The translations under genes and the position numbers were made by a program. From assembly GCA_025201345.1 (NCBI GenBank), contig JAIXMG010000028.1:428507-492506 (forward strand): a stretch of DNA of 64,000 bases, in the 5' to 3' direction. The DNA is from Thamnidium elegans. Taxonomy: Eukaryota > Mucoromycota > Mucoromycetes > Mucorales > Mucoraceae. This document shows, in pieces, positions 48,961 to 58,599 of the stretch. The first letter of the stretch is position 1, and each line of letters begins with the position of its first letter. Below the pieces are notes generated by a model. That model was given only the letters and a program-made list of their open reading frames with translations, was not told where the DNA came from and did no database searches.

Positions 48961-50110
48961 GTCGTCCTTTTTTACGTCGTCCTTTAGTTAGCAGAATTCT
49001 TTAGTTTATCTTTAATTAATAAATTCCTCCAAGTTTTATCTCGATAATTTATCTTGTCTAATTTTGCCTCAATTCCAACAGGATCGTCTCTATAGCAAAC
49101 ATCAAGACCGGTTTTTTCTATTCCTTTTGTAAGATCTATAGCACGAGTCTTACTACAGCTAATGCTTTCTTTACCTATCCAGTAGCCTAGCCTTTTGTGT
49201 TACAGGGTTTGAAATGACTTAAGCTTTATTTGTAGTCCCTTTTCTTTCTTTTAAAAAAAACATAACAATGTTTATAGAAGTTTAAGGATATTTAAAGTGA
49301 GCGTAATCGTAAATCGTGAGCCATAATGGGCTGAAAGCAATAATTACCAGAAGCAGAAGTTACAATAGTATATGCTGGTTGGTTGTACTAATCAAACGGA
49401 TTTTATAATATATCTTTTACAAATACTTCCAATTAGTGGGTTTTTTTTCCACGATTTTAATATACAAAAAAGTTGATCAGATTTCATTTCACTGCTGAAC
49501 AGGCTGACTCTATAAAAAGTGTTTATGCCCCCTTTTTTTTTACCCTAAATTAGTGCTTTTTTTTCTAAAAAAAAACGAAGCATTGTGGTGAAGCTGGTAC
49601 CACTCTGACGGGTTATCAATTTCCTTCCTATAAATACAAATAACCTACTATATCTATAATAAATCAGCCCTCTGTTATTTTTATTGTACCTTCGTCGTGT
49701 AACCTTAGTCTTAAGCTCACATAGTATTTTGTAGCAATATCGTATCAGAGAAGATTACATACACCCTCTAACCCATTGTTTGGTTATAACAATATAGAAA
49801 ACACATAACTTTTATTTTATTATTTCTTTAAAATAGTTAGATCCTCAACCCCAAGTTCTGTCTAACACCGCTGTACCTTCTAAATCGATCTCAGCCCAAC
49901 ACTATAGTATGTCGGTTATCCGCATAAAAAGAAAAGACGTGACATAAGTTGAGCAGGTATAATGCATGTAAATACGCGTATATATGAGACAGAACAGTAG
50001 TATAAAAATGTCATAATGCGGAGTAAATAAACTCTTTCACCATTTTATCATCTTTTTACGAGTCTCTTTTTATTTTTACAATAAATATATATATACCAAC
50101 AAGTATTTTT
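48961..50110. other. Intergenic, nothing recognised
   Basis: No frame or repeat worth naming was seen. Composition is AT-rich with short homopolymers. Confidence 0.5.
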
Positions 50111-50121
50111 TTTTAATATAG

Positions 50122-50452
50122 GATATGGAGAACTTCTAAAGGAGCGTATATCGCGTGTTTACTTTTATTACTTAGCCCCTCTTTTTTTCTGTTTTCATTG
50201 TTGTCTTTACAAAAGGAGACAGCTCTTCTTAGAGCAGCTGTCGTGCATAATAATTTCTTCTTTTTTTTTTTAAAAAAAGTTGCTCAAGTGTTCTTCCACG
50301 GGACCATGTTTTTTTTTGGCGCCTATCTTGCTTTGCTTTCTTTTGCAGGAGAAGGCAAGGTAACTAAAGATAACCTTCTAAATATCTTTCAATTTTTCGT
50401 CTGTTTCTTCTTCTTCATAGCTAATACTCTCGTTACGATTGTAAAGACCTAT
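50122..50452 (+). other. Possible membrane-protein exon
   Basis: After an acceptor-like TTTTTTTAATATAG, one frame stays open to the TAG at 50452. It has hydrophobic stretches (GAYIACLLLLLSPSFFLF; GTMFFFGAYLALLSF; NIFQFFVCFFFFIAN) separated by polar segments. That pattern would suit a small multi-span membrane protein, but T-rich DNA gives Phe/Leu by chance and no first exon was found. Confidence 0.3.
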
Positions 50453-50963
50453 TAGCCTCGAACATACGCTTATGCTGAGCTGTAATAGAGATAAAAGAAG
50501 TGGTTTTAATTATAGACAAATACTAACAATTCCCTTGTAAATTATATGGCTGTTCAAGGATGCAATTGTATATGATAAACAGACCTTGTTGATTCTTACG
50601 CTTGGGTTATATTCAAAGATAAAGCCGTCTAACATAAGTACAATATCATTTTTGGTATTTGTGAAGATATAATTTATCCAGAGAGCTATATTCAGGAGTT
50701 TTTTTTTTCAAACCCAAATAGGCAGACTCTTTAAGGGTAAATTTAATATATTTAATATCCATAATATGATGAATAGAGCATATGCTAGTAAATGTTGCTG
50801 AATTGGGCTTCTTTTGCAGCTGCAGTGTACCTTAAAGAAGAATATCCAAGTTGGGACGGTTTTTTTTTTTTTTGGTATCCCACATCGTCGCACAAAAAAA
50901 AGAAACATGTATAGATTATATAACCTAAAGGAAAATCTTGTTATGGTATATATTCAAACATTA

Positions 50964-51103
50964 CAGCAACGGCTCTATTTAAGCGTGGATTTATCTAGGA
51001 CACCTTCTCCCGTCCCCCGCTTTAACACTACTATTATCGCTAATAATCGATTTAAGGATAATTTCCAGAGAATTCCGGCCACCTTTAAATAGAGCTGCTA
51101 CTG
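50964..51103 (+). mobile_element. 140-bp MITE with TA target duplication
   Basis: The left arm CAGCAACGGCTCTATTTAA is matched by the reverse complement of the right arm (CAGTAGCAGCTCTATTTAA) for about 25 bp. TA dinucleotides flank both ends (50962-50963 and 51104-51105), the usual footprint of Tc1/mariner-type transposition. There is no reading frame. A diverged inverted copy lies at 26262-26372. Confidence 0.8.
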
Positions 51104-51288
51104 TAGATGGTACACTAATTAGATCAGACTACATATATTTATCAAATGGGTTACTACCAGTCCAATAGTACAACATTTAGAAGCCATATTGTTATTAAAT
51201 ACTATTGGTTCCACTCGGTTACAAATTATAACGATATTCATTTTCACTCCTTCTCTTTTTCTAAAAAAAATATGTAACAAAATTATTA

Positions 51289-51313
51289 ACGTGCATCTAC
51301 TTTATAATAAACT
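51289..51313 (+). repeat. Left terminal inverted repeat
   Basis: 25-bp terminal repeat beginning ACGTGCATCTAC, preceded by TA, and a perfect reverse complement of 53929-53953. Confidence 0.95.
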
Positions 51314-51541
51314 CTACTAACTCCGATTTTTCGTATTTTTTTATTTTCTATAATACTCGACAACAAAACACTTTTAACATAAATTAATTGCAGTTTAACA
51401 TTATAAATAAGATTACAAAGAGATATGCCGAAGTGTTTTTTTTTGTCTTTGCGGTGTTTTTCGTGAAAAATATCGATTTGAAGTTTGACTATATTTTATA
51501 TCTTAAAACTATCAATTACACTACTTATAAATATTTAAATA

Positions 51542-53828
51542 ATGGGAAGAATATCTAACAAAAAAAAAAAAGGCTTGGGTGAAGAACTTACGTAACGTAC
51601 GTAATTTTCCAGAGCAGGTTACTGAGCAACAAAGTGATATTTCTTCAGTAAACGATGAACCTGTTCAAATCATTGATGAAGCAGCCCTCCAATCAATTAA
51701 TTTTAAACTGAAGGAAGACGGAGTCAGTAAGAGAGAGGCATTTTCTAGGGGACTTGAATACAGAGCTAGATATCAGCGAAAGTTGAAGCAGAAAAACAGG
51801 GAAATGACGAAAGGAAACGCCAAAATATCCAGTTATTTTAGTAGCGTAACCGCAAGTTCTGCATCTGAGGAGGCGCCTGTCGAAACTGAAATGCAAAAAC
51901 TTCAAGCAGCCTATGACTACTTAACCTCTGAGCTGGAACCAAAAATTAGCTTAGAAAGCGCCCAACAAAAGGCAGGCACATATAAGCGTACAAAATACTT
52001 GGCCGTTCATTTGTACTTGGAGCTTCGAATTGATGGTATCAAGCGAGTACAGGCTTCAGAACTTGCAGCCAAAAGATTCTGGTATGGTAAGGCTATGGTT
52101 TACCGTAATATTGTAATTCGAAAATATGCCGCCGAATATATCATTACAGGGGAAATTACTAAGGGTTTGCAAGGAAAGCACTCGAAGAGAATATCAATTT
52201 TAGATGACAACGATATCAAGAGAAAAGTTATTGAGTGGTTCAGATCTGTACCCAAATTTCAAAGAAATATTCCTGCGATCCAAAATGAGCTTCGTCACGT
52301 TATTATACCGAATGCAATCGAAAATAACGCTCTTAATGTTGAAAGATACTCCAACGCGGTTACTTCTATTGAATGCATAAGAAAGAAGCTTATTGAATGG
52401 GGTTTTCATTTTAAGCGAGTTGGTAAATTAATTAATTATGAAAAAAAACAAATAACTAGTTACTAATAAAAAATCTTTTATTTTACAGGAAGAGTAATCT
52501 TTTTCGACGGACGCGAAAGAGAAGATGTAGTCGCATACAGAAACGAATGGTCTAAAAGAATAATGTTATACCGCGAGTATTCTGAAACGTACAGTTATGA
52601 TGATGTTAGTATTGTAATCCCTCCAATTTTACCTACCAATGTCAGACAACATGTCTTTGTAACTCACGACGAAAGTACATTCTATGCTAATGACCATCAA
52701 CAGTATGCTTGGCTGGAAGAAACTGAGAATTTTTGCTTGCCAAAATCTCAAGGTAGGTCAATTATGATCTCTGAATTCCACTGTCCCTGTCACGGAACAA
52801 TGAGGGCTATGATAAATGGCAAACCCATGACCTCGAGAGTGGTGTTTTATCCTGGAGCCCCTCACCAAGGATATTGGACGAGTGAGCACATGATCACTCA
52901 ATTGAAGGACGTGTTGGTCTTGTTTTCTGTTTTGCACCAAGATATGACTGTCGTATTCCTTTTCGATCAGAGTAGTAATCATAAGGCCTTCGCCAAAGAT
53001 GCTTTGGTTGCTAGTAGAATGAATATGGGAGGAGGTGAAGTAAAAGAAGATGATGTCAAGGTTAGAGATGGTCGTTATACCGTGGTAGTAGATAGCCAAT
53101 CTGTAGGGAAACGTCAAAGTTTTTACGTTGAAAGAAATTTCAACTACCCCGAGCTACAAAAGCTTAGATTTAGCAAAATTTCCAGGGCTGATAAAGTTGT
53201 GAAATTTGATGCAATTATGAAAAACGTTCATCCCGTAAGTTTATAATTATCCATTCTTAGATTTCAAATTATATATATATAGAAATTTTCGTTTAACTCG
53301 TTTGATTTATTTAAAAAATAGAATAACGAGATAAAAACATATTTCATAGGTATTAAAGAAATATTAACGCAAAGAAATTTGTTCGGCGGTCAAAACAGAT
53401 ATTGCAACAATGTAGAAACTTCTAACCATGAATGCTGTGCGGTTCATTTGCTTGGCAGCCAGCCTGTTTTCATAGAGCAAAAATCAATCTTGGCTGAAGC
53501 TATTGAAGAAGCAGGTCATATTTTCGAACTTTACCCTCGGTATCATTGTAAATGTAGCCCCATCGAACGTTTCTGGGGAGCCAGCAAAAAAATAGCGAGA
53601 CGGAATTGTAACTACAATTTCCGCTCTCTCGATAACAACATCAATAGTTTTCTTGATAGCGTGAACCAACCTGGAGAAATCCCTTTGCAAATCCGTCGTT
53701 ACTTTAACAAAAGCTTCCGGTACATTGAAGCTTACAGTAACCAAAAAGATGTTGCTGAGGCATTTTCTCTCGTAAAAGACTTCTCAAAGCTTCAAAAATC
53801 ACACAGAAAGCTCTGCGAAAATCAATAA
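51542..53828 (+). CDS. DDE transposase, IS630-Tc1-mariner type
   Basis: Three exons (51542-52422, 52489-53234, 53322-53828) code for about 710 residues. The N-terminal third is basic and helical (DNA-binding part, with KLKQKNREMTKGNAKISSY). The catalytic triad is HDEST (D at 52668-52670), FLFDQSSNH (D at 52965-52967) and CSPIERFWG (E at 53565-53567). Spacing is 98 residues between the Asp pair and 170 between D2 and E, far more than the 34-41 of classical Tc1/mariner. Related long transposases occur in Agaricomycetes and Mucoromycota. The C-terminal tail is helical. The ATG at 51542 (MGRISNKKKK) is one base out of frame with the rest; a 12-A run at 51560-51571 would need 11 or 14 A. If this is not a sequencing slip, translation would have to start further in, at a GTG or later Met. 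Confidence 0.9.
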
Positions 53829-53928
53829 TTCACATAAAAAATAAAAAAATTATTTTACAAAAAAAAAAAAAAAAAAAAAAAGGAGTCGGAATCGTAATTC
53901 CCCAAAAATGACCGTTTTGAAAAAAAAA

Positions 53929-53953
53929 AGTTTATTATAAAGTAGATGCACGT
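53929..53953 (-). repeat. Right terminal inverted repeat
   Basis: 25-bp terminal repeat ending GTAGATGCACGT, followed by TA, and a perfect reverse complement of the left end. Confidence 0.95.
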
Positions 53954-53995
53954 TATGTTTTTCTCTTTCTTTTTTTTTTTTACCTAAATATCTTA

Positions 53996-56753
53996 ATGCG
54001 TCCTATTATCTATCCTGAAACAGAAGAACTAATTCGAAATAAAAAGCAACAGAAGTTTCAGGTACGTGTTGAAGAGGAAAGGCAATCTAGCAATAGAAGA
54101 AGAGGTAACATTGAACTATAACAGTTTCTGTGAATTTTATTGATCATATTGATAACTTTATCTAACTGCTATATTGACTCAGATAAAAGAAAAAAAGACA
54201 CACCAGAGGAGAAAAAAGCCAAGGCGGATGCAAGAAAAAGAAGAAGAATAGAACAGGATTCTTCATCTTCTGGACCTGTTTGCAAGTCCTGTGGCCAACC
54301 TGGTCATACTACTTCTGCTTCTCGTTTATGTCCCAACCATGAATATACTATCAAAGAAAGATTAGCAATGGCTTTCCCTACTTCTTATCAATTGTATACC
54401 GTTTCTATAACGCTTAAATCATTCATCAGGCAAGATGAAGGGAATCCGAACAAACTATTAGAATATCAAGAGAGAATAATTACACAGTCTTCATTTTTAC
54501 GAGAGGTTGTTTATAAAGCACAGCTTTTAGTTAATTATTATATTTTAAATAATGCAAACAACAATGTTGAGTATCTCTCAAATGATATATTTGAAAAAAA
54601 CTTCTGGTACAGAGTTTGTAGATTAATTTATGGGAAAATCACCATTGAAGAACTACAAAACTTTTATCCAAGACTTCCTGGCATCCAAGAAGCCTATAAC
54701 CATTTACAAGCGTTAGAAAATGTCAATCTTTTAGTTGAAAGAGAAGGTCTAGTAGGGTATGGCCAAATTGTTTCGTCTGCTTGTGATACTGTAGCTACTG
54801 CCTATAACAACTTCTACGTGGAAAATTATGAAACGTATATTGGAAACTATTTTATATACAGACTAAAGCAGGAGTATACTGTAAGTATTAACAAAAATAC
54901 TAGTTTACATAACTATTATACTCATGAGCTTTATTTATAAGAATATTAAAATGCCACTTGTAAAAAAGGTTGTATATGATTATGTCTTAGATGAAGTCTT
55001 AAAGAACGACACAAGGTCAGATATGCCAGAAGGTTTTATTACACAAGATGGTCTTAATAGTGCACCAAATCTACAGGCATTTTTAAACAATATCATTCAG
55101 CCAGTTAGAAACAGAGCACCTCGGCTCCCACTTTCAAGAGAAGAAGTGACCAAAAACCCGTTCATTGTTCTATCGATAATGACTTATATTATCGAATTCT
55201 ATGAGCAGGTCAATATACAACTTCAGGAAAATGCACAGCCAGAACAGTCAGAAGAGCTACTAGAACAAACAACAGAGCAACCACCGGCTCAAACGGTTGA
55301 GTTAGTCCGTCCTCAGATACAAATGCGACAACCCCAGAGGCCTCGCTTGTTTTCTCTTTTTCCAAATCCTAGTCTTAAATGGCGGTTCATAAAGATTGAT
55401 GGTCAAAATTTGTCAACTCTTTTCCCTGATACACGGCTTCAAAAAGAAGAAAACGAAACAAATTTCGCACTCGCTACACGTTGCTTTTTCAATTCTTTCG
55501 ATTTTACCAAGCTGAAAATCAGAAAGTAAGTTTTTTTTAATCCCCCTCTCCCAATTAAGATCATTATTAATATTTATTACAATAGCTTGACAAAATTACA
55601 AGAATTACCAAGACAGAAAAGACGGATGTTCTTGAACAGTATATACACTGATGGATATACCTGTAGAATTTCTTTTGCAAGGAGTGTCCCAGAAACTCTT
55701 GAAGAAGATAAAGTCAATCTTGAAATCGCAGATTTCAACGCAGACGAAATTGAAAACTTTTTCCGTCCTTGTTTTCTAGACCCTGGCCGTAAGAATGCAT
55801 ATGTGGCATATTATGGAAATGAACAGGTCAGGTCTCTGACAGTAAATGAATACTATTGCTCTTCTGGACCTGTAAATCGAGCAAGAAAACAAGATACCTT
55901 CAAAATCGAACAAGGCATAAAGGCTCTAGAGACTCAAATCCCGACGACTAAAACTTCTTCTGTTGATTCTTACATCAACCACCTAACATATGTACTGACT
56001 CATTTGAGGCGTTTTTTTTTTAATTTTTATGACTTCAGAACAGCTTCAATTAAATGGAACAATTATTATGGAAGGCAATGTGCCCTCGAAGAAGCTTGCA
56101 ATATTCTGATTAATGGTGGGAAAAAAATATAACCCAAATCGAAGAAAGAAAACAAAATCAAATAGACGGAAACGAAAAAAAATGGTCAATCGACGAACTC
56201 CCGATTCTCGCAATCTACCAATAGAAATAAAGTAATAGTATATTTTCCAAGTATATGATCATCTTACTAACATCCATTTATATTTTAGACGGACTAACCA
56301 CAAAAGTCATTTCGTTGAAGGGGACAGAACAAAGATGCCTTTGGTGATTTTCGGTGATGGTTTAAAAGGGAGTAGCCATGTGAAGTACAAAGGACGACGA
56401 GTTGGCGTTTCTGATGTCATCTATAAGAATTTAAAAAGAAGACAAAACCTCGGGGAGGTGTTATTGCTTGATATAAATGAGTTCCGGACCTCTTCTGTAA
56501 GTCATTACAATACAATTAAGCGCTTATTAAGTCAATTAATTATCCTTCTATAAAATAGGTCTGTCCGAATTGCAAAGAAATGAAGCTTAGAACTCATAAA
56601 GTTGACGACAAATCTTTCTTTAATATATTGATCTGCAACGATTGTAATATATTTTGGAATAGAGATATCCTCGCTGCAAAAAATATTATGTTCATCGCAC
56701 GCCAGATCTGGGCTGGTATGGACCGACCAACAATTTTTACACGTCAAAATTGA
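53996..56753 (+). CDS. Fanzor (TnpB-like RNA-guided nuclease), one frameshift
   Basis: Six exons (53996-54104, 54183-54880, 54942-55525, 55586-56231, 56289-56496, 56559-56753) would code for about 812 residues. The N-terminus is basic (nuclear-localisation-like KADARKRRRIE) with a C2HCH-like zinc knuckle (C70, C73, H78, C86, H89). A helical wedge/REC-like part follows. The RuvC nuclease has D529 (FLDPGRKN), E743 (INEFRTSS), a C4 zinc finger (C750, C753, C774, C777) and D784 (FWNRDILAAKNI), the complete D-E-D set of TnpB, Cas12 and Fanzor. Known Fanzors cut DNA in the nucleus with a transposon-encoded omega RNA. The exon 4 frame breaks at an A7 run (56117-56123), where one A too many puts a TAA stop before the basic YNPNRRKKTKSNRRKRKK stretch. 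This is either a recent null mutation or a sequence slip. It starts 42 bp after the mariner-like element. Confidence 0.9.
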
Positions 56754-57094
56754 CAACGCACCACATAGAACGTGGTTGTTTCGCGTCTTCGGACAAAAAA
56801 CTTAAAGATTGCTACAGGTAAGAGAGTATATAAATACATGACTAATAGAAACTTGATATATACTAACACTCAATATGCCCTATTTTTGAATCTGTATTCT
56901 GTTTTCCTATTGCTGTCCCATATTCCCTTCTATATCTCATATTCCCTTCTGTGTCCCAATTTTGTAACCTTGTCCCAATCTAATTTGGAAATGATCAAAA
57001 ATTTATTTACTTTGTCCAAAAAAAGGTAAGAGTATATAACCCGCAAAAAATGACCGTTATATAAAACAAATTCGATTTTAAAATAGATGCACTG
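56754..57094 (+). ncRNA. Candidate omega-RNA region of the Fanzor
   Basis: In characterised TnpB and Fanzor loci the guide RNA comes from the 3' end of the gene through to the transposon right end, whose boundary sets the guide start. Here that interval is the 341 bp from the Fanzor stop to the diverged right end. No strong hairpin could be confirmed by eye. The call rests on position only. Confidence 0.35.
57041..57094 (+). repeat. Diverged right end of a mariner-like element
   Basis: CAAAAAATGACCGTTAT...TAGATGCACTG followed by TA aligns with the right end of the intact element (CCAAAAATGACCGTTTT...TAGATGCACGT followed by TA at 53901-53955). The similarity continues into the T/C-rich flank. 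Confidence 0.7.
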
Positions 57095-57274
57095 TACCTA
57101 AGTTTTTCTCTTTTTCTTTGTAACTTGGTTACAAATTGCATATTTTTCTGCACATTTTTTAGTCATACTTGTGTCCAGGCTCGAATAGGAATAAAAAGGA
57201 AATTCAAAATAATCGTGTCGCACTTGAAAAAAATAAAATGTTGTATAGAATTCTATATGAACTTTAAAGACCAC

Positions 57275-57275
<1 letters not shown>

Positions 57276-57335
<60 letters not shown>
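57276..57335 (+). repeat. 60-base poly-A tract
   Basis: An uninterrupted run of 60 A. A T run follows at about 57367-57384. It could be a retroposition scar or an assembly-expanded homopolymer. Confidence 0.9.
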
Positions 57336-57337
<2 letters not shown>

Positions 57338-57654
57338 AGGATTGTAGTCTTAATTGGTGCGGTTGATTTTTTTTTTTTTTTTTGGTGATTAATCTATAAT
57401 CAGTGCTCTCACCCATAAAAGGGTTATGTATCTATCTGCTCTTTTTAACTTACAATTTTGTCATGCTGAGGCCATCTTATTTATTTTCTAAAAGTCTATA
57501 AAAAGGCTCATATCTTCAATTTAATAAAACAATAATCTCTTTTAGTCTGATAAACTTTTTTTTTTTTTTTTTGATATTTACTCTGTCAATATCACACTCA
57601 TATAGCTCAGCGGTAACAAAAAAAAATGAAATAACAAAATTTGTTACCTCATCA

Positions 57655-57745
57655 TGTTACCTTTTGTTACCTTTTGTTACCTTTTGTTACCTTTTGTTAC
57701 CGCATAGTTGTTTTGTTACCTCAACATATTACCTCAACATGTTAC
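57655..57745. repeat. GTTACCTTTT minisatellite
   Basis: Four tandem copies of an 11-mer (GTTACCTTTTG) are followed by looser copies of GTTACCTCAACAT. The unit GTTACC also appears in a palindrome, AACAAAATTTGTT, just upstream at 57632-57644. Confidence 0.85.
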
Positions 57746-57966
57746 CTTCTCATGTCATAGGATTTGGAAAATATTTGGTCATTTACTTTACCTAACAAGT
57801 ATACTCCTGGTACTGACCTAATGAGCAAGTGGATTCTAGATGATAAATAGGTAATAAACATCATCGTTACAAAAGTTATTGGTAGGTATAACCGTAGACA
57901 TTGAAAGGACTTAGGAATAATCATTAACTGTTATTAACCTATTTATGTGGAGCTGCAAAAGATAAA

Positions 57967-58230
57967 GGTTAATTCTTGGTACACCACCAATGCTAATTTA
58001 AGACGTAATTTTTTGGTGCACTTCCAACAATAACAGGTGCTTTACATGTAAAAACGGCTTTTTTTAATATCGTGAGAAAAGAAATTGTAATATAAATATC
58101 ACAATGATTAAATAAATCCTTTTTATCATGATTAAAATGACCTATTTATCCATTATTTTTTAACAATGAATCCATATACAAGCAAGTACTTTTATATAAA
58201 TATTTCGAAAAGAGCTTCCCTAAATATTTA
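57967..58230 (+). mobile_element. GGTTAATTCTTGG MITE, right-truncated
   Basis: The left end GGTTAATTCTTGGTACACC, followed by GACGTAATTTTTTGGTGCAC, AACAGGTGCTTTACATGTA and TATACAAGCAAGTAC, tracks the complete element at 60896-61309. The right end breaks off at AGCTTCCCTAAA without the inverted terminal repeat. Confidence 0.75.
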
Positions 58231-58267
58231 AAAGCTTGCGTTTTACACTAGACGCTTTCATCCTTAA

Positions 58268-58593
58268 TATATCGTGGCTTTGTACCCCCATATATGGACA
58301 GAATCTCGAATTATTCCCAGAAACAGTAATGGTGAATATAAGAACCCACTATTTAAAACGTATCATGAAAATATTAAAGACGAGGTACATCAAATTCCAG
58401 CTTTATTAGATATACTTTTAGAAAATAAATGCGTAGTTGATTTTGATAAAGCTTTATTTGCAACAACTCAAAACAGTACTTTCTCGAATTTCATGAAAAA
58501 AAAAAAGGTGATATAAGTCCCGAATTATTGATTGCATCATATGAGAGTTATATAAAAGATGACATTATTACCTTAAAAAAGAACTCTCAATAA
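58268..58593 (+). pseudogene. Hypothetical ORF broken at an A run
   Basis: An open frame (VALYPHIWTESRIIPRNSN onward) reaches an A11 run at 58494-58506 and stops. The following frame (GDISPELLIASYESYIKDD, to the TAA at 58593) continues with the same composition, so a one- or two-base slip in the run has split one frame. No family is recognised. Confidence 0.4.
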
Positions 58594-58599
58594 CCAAGA

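Larger units (their letters stand above)
51289..53953 (+). mobile_element. Tc1/mariner-like DNA transposon, ends intact
   Basis: The 25-bp ends at 51289-51313 and 53929-53953 are perfect reverse complements (ACGTGCATCTACTTTATAAT...), and TA dinucleotides abut both (51287-51288, 53954-53955). The 2665-bp unit encloses one three-exon transposase gene. Identical ends suggest a recent insertion. A diverged relative of its right end recurs at 57041-57094. Confidence 0.92.

Noticed and set aside
57125..57388. 87-codon ORF with a long Lys run
   Set aside because: It is the translation of the A60 tract with short flanks, not a gene.
57602..57616. tRNA A-box-like TAGCTCAGCGGTA
   Set aside because: It fits the A-box consensus, but no B-box (GGTTCGANTCC) or acceptor stem follows within tRNA distance; the next 40 bases are A-rich.
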